Positions 1 through 7,875 of a stretch of DNA of 64,000 nt are shown in pieces. How positions within the stretch are numbered: position 1 is the first letter of the stretch; each line of letters begins with the position of its first letter. The stretch lies in contig JAFRMM010000047.1 in the NCBI GenBank assembly GCA_017430675.1, forward strand, positions 10,682-74,681, written 5' to 3'. The DNA is from Prevotella sp. Its GTDB lineage: Bacteria; Bacteroidota; Bacteroidia; Bacteroidales; Bacteroidaceae. The notes beneath the pieces were generated by a model. It worked only from the letters and a program-made list of their open reading frames with translations, had not been told where the DNA came from and searched no databases. Position numbers and translations under genes: made by a program.

Positions 1-639
1 AACATGGCCACCTGTGCCTCCTCGCCAGAGGTGCTGAAGCAGATGGAGAATATCTGGCGGTCGCACAACGACCCCCTGCTCAATGAGCACGACTATATGG
101 AGATTGCCTACCGTCTGGCCATCATGCTCCCGCAACAGTCACAGGAGATCCTGAGCACCCAGCGGGCCCGTCTCCAGAACGAGGATCTGAAGAAAGAGTT
201 CGACTTCGTGAGCCGCGCCTGCAATCCCAATGCCGAGGAGCGAACCAAGGTGTTCAACACCCTCTTGCATCCGGAGAACCGTCAGCAGGAACCATGGGTC
301 TTCCATACCCTGAGACTTCTGAACTCCGATGTCTATGAGCCGCAGTGCAACAGTTATATCGAGCCCAGCCTGAAGTCGTTGGAGTACCTCCAGCAGACCA
401 GCGATGTGTTCTTCACGGAGCACTGGATGAAGGCCCTGATGGTCGATCACAAGAGTGCTGAGGCCAGGCAGATCATCGAGAACTTCCTGAAGGCCAATCC
501 CAACTATCCCGACAACCTGAAGAACAAGGTCCTGGAGGCTTCCTGGATCCTGATGAAACAGGTGCCCTACGTGGAGCCTGTCGCCTCGAAGACCACAAAG
601 AAAACCACTTCCAAGAAAACGACCACAAAGAAGAAATAA
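1..639 (+). CDS. M1 family aminopeptidase, C-terminal part (partial)
   Basis: The reading frame is open from base 1, so the first ATG (base 4) is probably internal and the 5' end lies outside the window. About 212 residues are visible. They look like the helical C-terminal ERAP1-like domain of Bacteroidetes M1 zinc aminopeptidases: runs resembling LPQQ...ILSTQR, FDFVSRA and NPNYPDNLKNK match what I remember of that family. The catalytic HExxH region would be upstream and is not visible. The last 20 or so residues form a Lys/Thr-rich tail that is not part of the usual domain. purL starts 9 bases downstream on the same strand. The family assignment rests on recollected sequence similarity only. 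Confidence 0.75.
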   Translation, partial: NMATCASSPEVLKQMENIWRSHNDPLLNEHDYMEIAYRLAIMLPQQSQEILSTQRARLQNEDLKKEFDFVSRACNPNAEERTKVFNTLLHPENRQQEPWVFHTLRLLNSDVYEPQCNSYIEPSLKSLEYLQQTSDVFFTEHWMKALMVDHKSAEARQIIENFLKANPNYPDNLKNKVLEASWILMKQVPYVEPVASKTTKKTTSKKTTTKKK

Positions 640-648
640 CAGAGAATT

Positions 649-3600
649 ATGATACGTTTCTTTCAGACGCCACAGACGGTCATCGCCACCGAGACAGACC
701 ACCAACTCAGCGAACAGGAGATCAAGGAACTTTGCTGGCTCTACGGCGAGGCCACCCTGCTGGATGCAGACCAACTCGACGGCTATTTTGTCGGCCCGCG
801 CCGTGAGATGGTGACCCCATGGTCCACGAATGCCGTAGAGATTACGCAGAATATGGGTATTAAGGGCATCAGCCGCATCGAGGAGTATATCCCCGTCGCC
901 AGCAAGGACGCTGAATACGACGAGATGCTGCAGCGCATGTACAATGGCCTGAACCAAGACATCTTCACCATCAATATCCAGCCAGAGCCCATCAAGTATG
1001 TGGATAACCTGGAGGAATACAATGAGCAGGAGGGGCTTGCCCTCTCGCCCGAGGAGATTGAGTACCTGCACGGTCTGGAGAAGCAGAACGGCCGTCCGCT
1101 GACCGACTCCGAGATCTTCGGCTTCGCCCAGATCAACTCCGAGCACTGCCGTCATAAGATCTTCGGCGGCACGTTCATCATCAATGGCCAGGAGATGGAG
1201 AGTTCGCTCTTCGCGATGATCAAGAAGACCACGCAGGAGAACCCCAACAAGATCCTCTCCGCTTATAAAGATAACGTCGCCTTTGCACAGGGACCTATCG
1301 TGGAGCAGTTTGCCCCGAAGGACCAGAGCACCAGTGACTGGTTCCAGGTGAAGGACATCGAGAGCGTCATCTCCCTGAAGGCTGAGACGCATAATTTCCC
1401 CACCACAGTGGAGCCGTTCAACGGTGCCGCTACGGGTACGGGCGGTGAGATACGCGACCGTATGGGCGGTGGCGTCGGTTCCTGGCCCATCGCCGGTACC
1501 GCTGTCTATATGACGGCCTATCCCCGTCTGCACAATGACGAGGGGACTGCCCGCGATTGGGAAGACATCCTGCCCGTTCGCCAATGGCTGCACCAGACAC
1601 CCCAGCAGATCCTGACCAAAGCCTCCAACGGTGCCTCTGACTTTGGTAATAAGTTCGGCCAGCCGCTAATCTGCGGTTCTGTGCTGACTTTTGAGCATCA
1701 GGAAGGCCAGGAGAAATATGCTTATGACAAGGTCATCATGCTGGCAGGCGGCGTGGGCTACGGCACCAAGCGCGACTGTCTGAAGAAGGAGCCCCAGAAG
1801 GGCAACAAGGTGGTGGTAGTAGGTGGTGACAATTATCGCATCGGCCTGGGTGGCGGCTCCGTGTCATCCGTTGATACGGGCCGTTATAGCAATGGCATCG
1901 AACTGAACGCCGTGCAGCGTGCTAACCCCGAGATGCAGAAGCGTGCCTACAACCTGGTGCGTGCTCTCTGCGAGGAGGATGTGAACCCCGTTGTGTCTAT
2001 CCACGACCACGGTTCGGCAGGTCACCTGAACTGCCTATCGGAACTCGTTGAGGAGTGCGGTGGTGAGATCGACATGACCAAACTGCCTATCGGCGACAAG
2101 ACGCTCTCCTCGAAGGAGATCATTGCCAACGAGAGTCAGGAACGCATGGGACTGCTCATCGACGAGAAGCATATCGAGCATGTGCGTAGGATTGCCGAGC
2201 GTGAGCGTGCCCCGTTGTACGTCGTCGGTGAGACCACGGGTGATGCCCACTTCTCGTTCAGGCAGGGTGACGGTGTGAAGCCCTTCGACCTCGATGTCGC
2301 TCAGATGTTCGGTCACTCGCCGAAGACCATCATGAAGGATAACACCGTAGAGCGTCACTATGCTGATGTGACCTACACTCAGGATAAGATTGACGAATAT
2401 CTCAACCGCGTGCTCCAGTTGGAGGCCGTCGCCTGTAAGGACTGGTTGACCAACAAGGTCGATCGCTCCGTGACGGGAAAGATCGCCCGTCAGCAGTGCC
2501 AGGGTGAGATCCAGTTGCCGCTGAGCGACTGTGGTGTCGTGGCCCTCGACTACCGCGGCGTGAAGGGTATCGCCACTGCCTTAGGGCATGCCCCTCAGGC
2601 TGGTCTGGCCGATCCCGCCGCTGGCTCCGTGCTCTCCGTGGCCGAGGCGCTGACGAACATCGTTTGGGCACCACTGGCTGAGGGTATGGACAGCATATCA
2701 CTCTCAGCCAACTGGATGTGGCCCTGCCGCTCTCAGGAAGGTGAGGATGCCCGCCTCTATGCTGGCGTGAAGGCCCTCAGCGATTTCTGCTGCGACCTGC
2801 ACATCAACGTGCCGACAGGCAAGGACTCGCTATCACTCTCCCAGCAGTATCCCAACGGTGAGAAGATTATCTCCCCCGGAACGGTCATCGTCTCGGCTGG
2901 CGGTGAGGTCTCTGATATTAAGAAGGTGGTCTCTCCTGTACTCGTCAATGATAAGAACGCCTCACTCTACCATATCGACTTCAGTTTCGACGAACAGCAC
3001 CTTGGCGGCTCTGCCTTCGCCCAGAGTCTAGGCAAGGTGGGCGACGACGTGCCGACGGTGAAGAATCCCGAGTATTTTGCTGATGCCTTTATGGCTGTAC
3101 AGCAGATGATCGAGAAGGGTTGGATCATGGCTGGACACGATATATCGGCCGGTGGTCTGATCACCACTCTGCTTGAGATGTGCTTCGCCAACACTAAGGG
3201 TGGCATGCACATCAACCTGCACAACATCTGCACTGATGGAGACATCGTGAAGACACTCTTCGCCGAGAACCCCGGCGTGGTCATCGAGGTGAGCGATCAG
3301 TATAAGCAGGACTTCAAGGACTTCATGGAGGAGCAGGGCGTGGGCTTCGCCAAGATTGGTTATCCCGTGCCTGATAGCCGCGAGATCGTCATCAAGGCAG
3401 GCGACGAGGAAAAGACTTTCGACATCGATGCCCTGCGCGATGTCTGGTATAAGACCTCTTATCTGCTCGACCGCAAGCAGAGTTTCCACGGCAAGGCCAA
3501 GGAGCGCTTCGAGAACTACAAGCACCAGCCTCTGGAGATGAAGTTCAATCGCGACTTCACGGGCACGCTCGCACAATACGGCCTCAACCCTGCTCACCCT

Positions 3601-4356
3601 AACAGCCCGGACAATCCCAAAGCCGCCATCATCCGCGAGAAGGGAACCAACGGTGAGCGTGAGATGGCCTATATGCTCTACCTCGCCGGCTTCGACGTGA
3701 AGGATGTCATGATGACAGACCTGATCACTGGTCGCGAGACCCTCGAAGACATCAACCTGATTGTGTTCTGCGGCGGCTTCTCCAACTCTGACGTCCTTGG
3801 CTCTGCGAAGGGCTGGGCCGGTGCCTTCCTCTTCAACCCCAAGGCCAAGGAAGCCCTCGATAAGTTCTATGCCCGCGAGGACACCCTCTCACTGGGCATC
3901 TGTAACGGTTGCCAGTTGATGGTGGAACTCGGTCTCACAGGTGCAAAGGGTGCCAAGATGCTGCACAACGACTCGCATAAGTTCGAGAGTGAGTTCATCT
4001 CCCTCAGCATCCCGCAGAACAATAGCGTGATGTTCGGTAGCCTGAGCGGCAACAAACTCGGCCTGTGGGTGGCCCACGGTGAAGGTAAGTTCTCGTTGCC
4101 CGAAGCAGAGAGCAGTTATAACGTGATTGCCAAGTACAACTACCACGGCTATCCCGCCAACCCCAATGGCTCCGACTACGACGTGGCAGGCATCTGCTCC
4201 GCCGATGGCCGTCATCTCTGCATGATGCCTCACCTAGAGCGTGCCTTCTTCCCCTGGCAGTGTGCGTGGTATCCTGCTGACCGCAGGAACGACGAGGTGA
4301 CGCCGTGGATCGAGGCCTTCGTGAACGCAAGAAAGTGGGTGGAGGCACATGAATAA
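649..4356 (+). CDS. purL: Phosphoribosylformylglycinamidine synthase (single-chain PurL)
   Basis: This enzyme makes FGAM from FGAR, ATP and glutamine in purine biosynthesis, in the cytoplasm. At 1235 residues it is the long single-chain form, with an N-terminal PurS-like part, two AIRS-type ATP-binding halves and a C-terminal glutamine amidotransferase. Visible signatures are EHCRHKIF, KAETHNFPTTVEPF and GAATGTGGEIRD in the synthase part. In the amidotransferase GICNGCQ carries the nucleophile Cys1085, and PHLERAFFPW near residue 1194 carries the His/Glu pair. The ATG at 649 follows the preceding stop by 9 bases. The last codons overlap the start of the next gene (ATGAATAA), so the transporter is probably translationally coupled. 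Confidence 0.97.
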   Translation: MIRFFQTPQTVIATETDHQLSEQEIKELCWLYGEATLLDADQLDGYFVGPRREMVTPWSTNAVEITQNMGIKGISRIEEYIPVASKDAEYDEMLQRMYNGLNQDIFTINIQPEPIKYVDNLEEYNEQEGLALSPEEIEYLHGLEKQNGRPLTDSEIFGFAQINSEHCRHKIFGGTFIINGQEMESSLFAMIKKTTQENPNKILSAYKDNVAFAQGPIVEQFAPKDQSTSDWFQVKDIESVISLKAETHNFPTTVEPFNGAATGTGGEIRDRMGGGVGSWPIAGTAVYMTAYPRLHNDEGTARDWEDILPVRQWLHQTPQQILTKASNGASDFGNKFGQPLICGSVLTFEHQEGQEKYAYDKVIMLAGGVGYGTKRDCLKKEPQKGNKVVVVGGDNYRIGLGGGSVSSVDTGRYSNGIELNAVQRANPEMQKRAYNLVRALCEEDVNPVVSIHDHGSAGHLNCLSELVEECGGEIDMTKLPIGDKTLSSKEIIANESQERMGLLIDEKHIEHVRRIAERERAPLYVVGETTGDAHFSFRQGDGVKPFDLDVAQMFGHSPKTIMKDNTVERHYADVTYTQDKIDEYLNRVLQLEAVACKDWLTNKVDRSVTGKIARQQCQGEIQLPLSDCGVVALDYRGVKGIATALGHAPQAGLADPAAGSVLSVAEALTNIVWAPLAEGMDSISLSANWMWPCRSQEGEDARLYAGVKALSDFCCDLHINVPTGKDSLSLSQQYPNGEKIISPGTVIVSAGGEVSDIKKVVSPVLVNDKNASLYHIDFSFDEQHLGGSAFAQSLGKVGDDVPTVKNPEYFADAFMAVQQMIEKGWIMAGHDISAGGLITTLLEMCFANTKGGMHINLHNICTDGDIVKTLFAENPGVVIEVSDQYKQDFKDFMEEQGVGFAKIGYPVPDSREIVIKAGDEEKTFDIDALRDVWYKTSYLLDRKQSFHGKAKERFENYKHQPLEMKFNRDFTGTLAQYGLNPAHPNSPDNPKAAIIREKGTNGEREMAYMLYLAGFDVKDVMMTDLITGRETLEDINLIVFCGGFSNSDVLGSAKGWAGAFLFNPKAKEALDKFYAREDTLSLGICNGCQLMVELGLTGAKGAKMLHNDSHKFESEFISLSIPQNNSVMFGSLSGNKLGLWVAHGEGKFSLPEAESSYNVIAKYNYHGYPANPNGSDYDVAGICSADGRHLCMMPHLERAFFPWQCAWYPADRRNDEVTPWIEAFVNARKWVEAHE

Positions 4357-4906
4357 CATCTATTGGGATTCATTTACCACCTTCTTCAAGATCGGCATAT
4401 TCACCCTCGGTGGTGGATATGCCATGATTCCCTTGATAGAGGAAGAGGTGGTCAACAGGAAACAGTGGGTGGCGAAGGACGAGATGCTCGACCTGATCGC
4501 CATCGCCCAGAGTTGTCCGGGTGTCTTTGCCATCAACATCGCCACGTTCATCGGCTATAAACTCAGGAAGACGCGCGGTGCCATCTTCACGACCCTTGGC
4601 ACGGCCCTCCCCTCGTTCCTCATCATTCTGGCTATTGCCATGTTCTTCAGCCAGTTCAAGGACAATCCCTATGTGGCTGCCATCTTCCGGGGCATCCGCC
4701 CTGCCGTGGTGGCACTGATCGCCGTACCGACGTTCCGTCTGGGCCAGCGCGCCAGACTCAACTGGTACACCATCTGGATCCCCGTCGTCTGCGCCCTCGC
4801 TATCTGGGCCCTCGGCGTTTCACCTATTTATATTATTATAATAGCAGGTATAGCGGGATATGTATGGGGGAAGATAGAAGTTAAAGGGAAGTTAAAGGGA
4901 GGTTAA
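4349..4906 (+). CDS. Chromate transporter family protein, first half-size subunit
   Basis: A 185-residue membrane protein of the CHR (ChrA) family, N-terminal half type. It starts with an amphipathic segment followed by the family signature region GGGYAMIPLIEEEV and, further on, SCPGVFAINIATF. Several hydrophobic membrane segments follow, for example around residues 75-95 and 130-175. Full-length ChrA carries two such domains in one chain; here the second is encoded by the next gene, so the two probably form a heteromeric transporter. The start overlaps the purL stop by 8 bases. The stop lies inside GGAGGTTAA, which may also place a Shine-Dalgarno-like sequence before the partner gene. The substrate (chromate or another oxyanion) is not shown by sequence. 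Confidence 0.9.
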   Translation: MNNIYWDSFTTFFKIGIFTLGGGYAMIPLIEEEVVNRKQWVAKDEMLDLIAIAQSCPGVFAINIATFIGYKLRKTRGAIFTTLGTALPSFLIILAIAMFFSQFKDNPYVAAIFRGIRPAVVALIAVPTFRLGQRARLNWYTIWIPVVCALAIWALGVSPIYIIIIAGIAGYVWGKIEVKGKLKGG

Positions 4907-4914
4907 AGGGACAA

Positions 4915-5490
4915 ATGATTTTTCTTAGTCTGTTCTATACATTCTTTATGATAGGTCTGTTTGGCTTTGGCGGGGGATACGGCATGCTCTCGCTCATCCA
5001 GCACGAGACGGTAGAGAGTCACCACTGGCTCTCGACGGCCGAGTTCACGGACATCGTCGCCATCTCGCAGATGACACCCGGACCCATCGGCATCAACAGT
5101 GCCACCTATTGCGGCTATACGGCCATCCACAATGCGGGCTACAGTCACCTGATGGCCGTCCTCGGCTCCGCCACCGCCACCTTCGCCCTGGTACTGCCCT
5201 CGCTCGTCCTGATGATACTGATCAGCAGGATGTTCATGAAGTATATGAACACCCCACTGGTACAATCCGTCTTCACTGGTCTGCGCCCTGCCGTCGTCGG
5301 CCTTCTCGCCGCAGCCACACTCCTGCTCTGCAACAAGGAGAATTTCTCCACGCCGACGGAGAATCCCTGGCAGTTCTTCATCAGTTGCGCCCTGCTCGCC
5401 GCCACCGCCTTCGGCACGGGCTACCTGAAGATCAACCCCATCCGCATGATCTGCTATGCGGGCTTCGCCGGACTTCTGCTACTCTATTAA
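4915..5490 (+). CDS. Chromate transporter family protein, second half-size subunit
   Basis: A 191-residue CHR-family membrane protein, partner of the gene 8 bases upstream. Family signatures are FGFGGGYGMLSLIQHE near the N-terminus and SQMTPGPIGINSATY near residue 60. Hydrophobic membrane segments lie around residues 75-105, 115-140 and 160-190. Paired half-length CHR genes are common in Bacteroidetes. The ATG at 4915 was chosen because it gives a normal N-terminal membrane segment and follows a GGAGG at the end of the first half gene. It is the last plus-strand gene before a terminator-like region that separates it from the convergent GH43 locus. Confidence 0.9.
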   Translation: MIFLSLFYTFFMIGLFGFGGGYGMLSLIQHETVESHHWLSTAEFTDIVAISQMTPGPIGINSATYCGYTAIHNAGYSHLMAVLGSATATFALVLPSLVLMILISRMFMKYMNTPLVQSVFTGLRPAVVGLLAAATLLLCNKENFSTPTENPWQFFISCALLAATAFGTGYLKINPIRMICYAGFAGLLLLY

Positions 5491-5534
5491 ACAGGATGAT
5501 GGCCTGTCTGAGACATGCTGTAGTCTGTCACAAA

Positions 5535-5595
5535 CATACGGAGGCACTATAGGTAATTATAGTGCCTCCGTTTGCTGCTATAGTGACTCCGTATG
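5535..5595. repeat. Three-armed palindromic repeat downstream of chromate transporter
   Basis: Bases 5535-5551 form an arm whose complement occurs twice. The copy at 5558-5571 gives a 14-bp perfect hairpin (5538-5551 with 5558-5571, loop GGTAAT). The copy at 5579-5595 gives a 17-bp alternative pairing with one mismatch. The repeated core is TATAGTGCCTCCGTATG. The element lies between convergent genes. It could be a REP-like palindrome or part of a transcription terminator, but the run of T after the first hairpin is short. The type of element is not identified. Confidence 0.7.
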
Positions 5596-5675
5596 GATGA
5601 ATTCTCCAGAGAATCGGATGTTCTGATGCGCGCGTACATACACGCAGGTATATAGTTGTCTTATCGACTTTTTAT

Positions 5676-5750
5676 CCCGCACTTCCCGCACTTCCCACAC
5701 CCAGGACAAAACCAGTTAGGTGTAAGAAGTGCGGGAAGTGCGGGTTGTTT
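5676..5750 (+). terminator. Long hairpin terminator between convergent operons
   Basis: Bases 5676-5694 (CCCGCACTTCCCGCACTTC) are perfectly complementary to 5726-5744, a 19-bp stem. A smaller inner stem (ACACC at 5697-5701 with GGTGT at 5719-5723) sits in the loop. TTGTTTTT follows on the plus strand, which fits an intrinsic terminator for the purL-chromate operon. The arm is itself a tandem repeat of CCCGCACTT. No T-run follows on the minus strand. Apart from this hairpin and the palindromic repeat upstream, the 307-base gap 5491-5797 holds no recognisable gene. Confidence 0.7.
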
Positions 5751-5797
5751 TTGGCATAACATAACTACCGCGTGCGTGAAGGCTTATTCCAAGCCTT

Positions 5798-7864
5798 CTA
5801 TTCCTCCCAGCGGAAGACCGCGCCGTTGCGGCGGGCGGGATCGGCACCCGTGAAGTCCATCGAATAGGGGCTGCCCGTGGTGGGACTCTTGCCGAGGTAG
5901 CGGTGGGTGCGCATGGACATGAGCATAAACTCATGGTTGAGATAGTCCTGCCACATAAACACCTCCGCCTTCGACTCATCAGCCGTCAGGCGCACGTCAC
6001 CAGCGATGCCATAGCCTGAACAGAACACATAACGACCATCTTTGCACTGAAGGATGACCTGTCCCTGACCCTTGTCGATAACGCGGAAGCGCGTGAGTTC
6101 CAAGCCGTCGGACACTTCGGTATCGTAAAGCAGTCCATGTTCCGTGGCGATGGCGGGCTTTCCCGTGGCGAGGTTGATGATACGAAAGGTCTTACCGTAG
6201 GGGATATTTCCTGTGCGATCAGCCTGAGGCTCCTCAACGGTGAAGTTGTCAAACTCGGCATAACCGCCGTTCCTGCCCTTGTGATTGAAAGCGAAGAGCG
6301 CGTGGCGCGAGCCCTGGAAGGTGATCAGTTGATAACTGAGAGGCGTTTCGCGTCCCATCTGCTGATACTTCCTGCCGTCGAGTGAGTACTCATAGTGGGC
6401 GCGGTCGTGGTCGAAGTCGCCTACCATACGGAGATAGACCTTATCACCATCGAATGCCGTATTGATAGTATCGTTCGTGGTCTGCTCGAAACAACGCAGA
6501 ATCGTCTTCTTCCCTTCTTTCACAACACCGATCCAGGAGCAGGGCACATTGATATTACCAAGACCAGCCACGTCGCCATCTTTCAGACCCTTGGTGTAGA
6601 GTTCAACAGTGGCAATGGATGTTGGACCGATGACCCGCTGCGTCAGGGTGTTGCGGGCCCACATCAACTGTTCGGCGGGCATGGTCCGCAGACGCAGACG
6701 ACCGTTCTTCAGCGCCCATTTTGAATCATCGGGATTGTGGTTCCACTGCCAGATGCGACCAAGGTTCTTGCCATTGAAATCCTCGTTGCGATCGTACGGG
6801 GCATGAGGTTTCACATCCGTGTTAATGGCAGGCTTCAGCCAGGTGCGGGGGGCACGGCCGAGGTTGCCCTCGAGTCCGAGCATGGGCCACCCGTCCTTCC
6901 ACGTGATGGGGGCGAGTGTCACCGTGCGGCCGATGCTGTGGAAGTCCATCATTAGCAACGCCCACCACTGTCCGTTTTGATCTTCGACAATACCCCCTTG
7001 ATGGATATTGGTGCATGCAGTGGCATCCTGATCGACCTCGGGAATACCAAACGCCGTACCATCCTCGCCAATACGATACCTGACATCGCGAGGAATCCGC
7101 GTGATGGGTGCCTGATGGTAGCCGAAGGTCTCGTCGGCCGTGATGGTAATGGTCTCGTAAGGTCCCCTGATGCTCTTGGAACGACTGCACAGGGTGCGAC
7201 CATTAGGACGGTAATCGGTCGATATGAGGTAGTACATTCCGTTGATCTTATACATGTGATGCCCTTCGCCAATACCACTGCCCTCAGGGATGATGACATG
7301 GTCAGTACCCTCCACGGGACCACTCATATCGGGCTTCAGTTCCGTACAATGCACTTCCCCATACTTATGGATGGCATAGATCTTACCATCATCGTCGAAG
7401 AGTACACTGAGGTCGTAGATGTCACCCTGCATATTGTGGTGTTCCCACGGGCCGCGGATATCCTTCGAGGTATAGCACTGCAGACCCTTGCCATTGATAT
7501 TGGAGAACACATAGAACAGTCCGTTGGCATAACGGATGGCGGGTGCCCAGATGCCCTGACCATAGATCTCCTGATGGTTCCTGAGCGAGAAGGCGTCATC
7601 GTCGAAGTCGAAACGGTCGAAGCAATAGGAGATATTCTCCCAGTTCACCAGGTCTTTCGAATGGAGGATGACCAGGCCAGGCACTGTGTGCATCGTCGTG
7701 CCGGCCAGATAGTAGTCGTCGTCCACACGGAGGATGTCGGGATCGGAGAACTCGTCGTAGAAAAGCGGATTCGTATAGGTGCCGTTGCCGTTGTCGGCCG
7801 TCCACGACTGAGCCAAGGCCGTCAGACTTGCCGCGGCGAAGAGAGACAAGAGTAACTGTTTCAT
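5798..7864 (-). CDS. Secreted GH43 family glycoside hydrolase (arabinofuranosidase/xylosidase type), 688 aa
   Basis: A secreted glycosidase of family 43. Residues 1-19 form a signal peptide ending in TALAQ. The five-bladed propeller domain starts at about residue 30. The expected catalytic residues are visible: Asp41 (FSDPDILRV, general base), Asp151 (IYDLSVLFDDDGK, pKa modulator) and Glu200 (GIGEGHHMYK, general acid). From about residue 350 to 540 there is a beta-sandwich region as in GH43 enzymes with a concanavalin-like C-terminal domain. Residues 560-688 form an additional beta-rich domain I cannot name. It is the last gene of the minus-strand locus, 11 bases after the next GH43 gene. Substrate within arabinan or arabinoxylan cannot be fixed by eye. 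Confidence 0.9.
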   Translation of the reverse strand: MKQLLLSLFAAASLTALAQSWTADNGNGTYTNPLFYDEFSDPDILRVDDDYYLAGTTMHTVPGLVILHSKDLVNWENISYCFDRFDFDDDAFSLRNHQEIYGQGIWAPAIRYANGLFYVFSNINGKGLQCYTSKDIRGPWEHHNMQGDIYDLSVLFDDDGKIYAIHKYGEVHCTELKPDMSGPVEGTDHVIIPEGSGIGEGHHMYKINGMYYLISTDYRPNGRTLCSRSKSIRGPYETITITADETFGYHQAPITRIPRDVRYRIGEDGTAFGIPEVDQDATACTNIHQGGIVEDQNGQWWALLMMDFHSIGRTVTLAPITWKDGWPMLGLEGNLGRAPRTWLKPAINTDVKPHAPYDRNEDFNGKNLGRIWQWNHNPDDSKWALKNGRLRLRTMPAEQLMWARNTLTQRVIGPTSIATVELYTKGLKDGDVAGLGNINVPCSWIGVVKEGKKTILRCFEQTTNDTINTAFDGDKVYLRMVGDFDHDRAHYEYSLDGRKYQQMGRETPLSYQLITFQGSRHALFAFNHKGRNGGYAEFDNFTVEEPQADRTGNIPYGKTFRIINLATGKPAIATEHGLLYDTEVSDGLELTRFRVIDKGQGQVILQCKDGRYVFCSGYGIAGDVRLTADESKAEVFMWQDYLNHEFMLMSMRTHRYLGKSPTTGSPYSMDFTGADPARRNGAVFRWEE

Positions 7865-7875
7865 GTGCCCAGCAC

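Noticed and set aside
139..1593. Long open frame on the minus strand opposite purL and the aminopeptidase
   Set aside because: It is the complement of strongly coding plus-strand sequence, shows no family motif and has low-complexity Leu/Val/Gly composition typical of such shadows.
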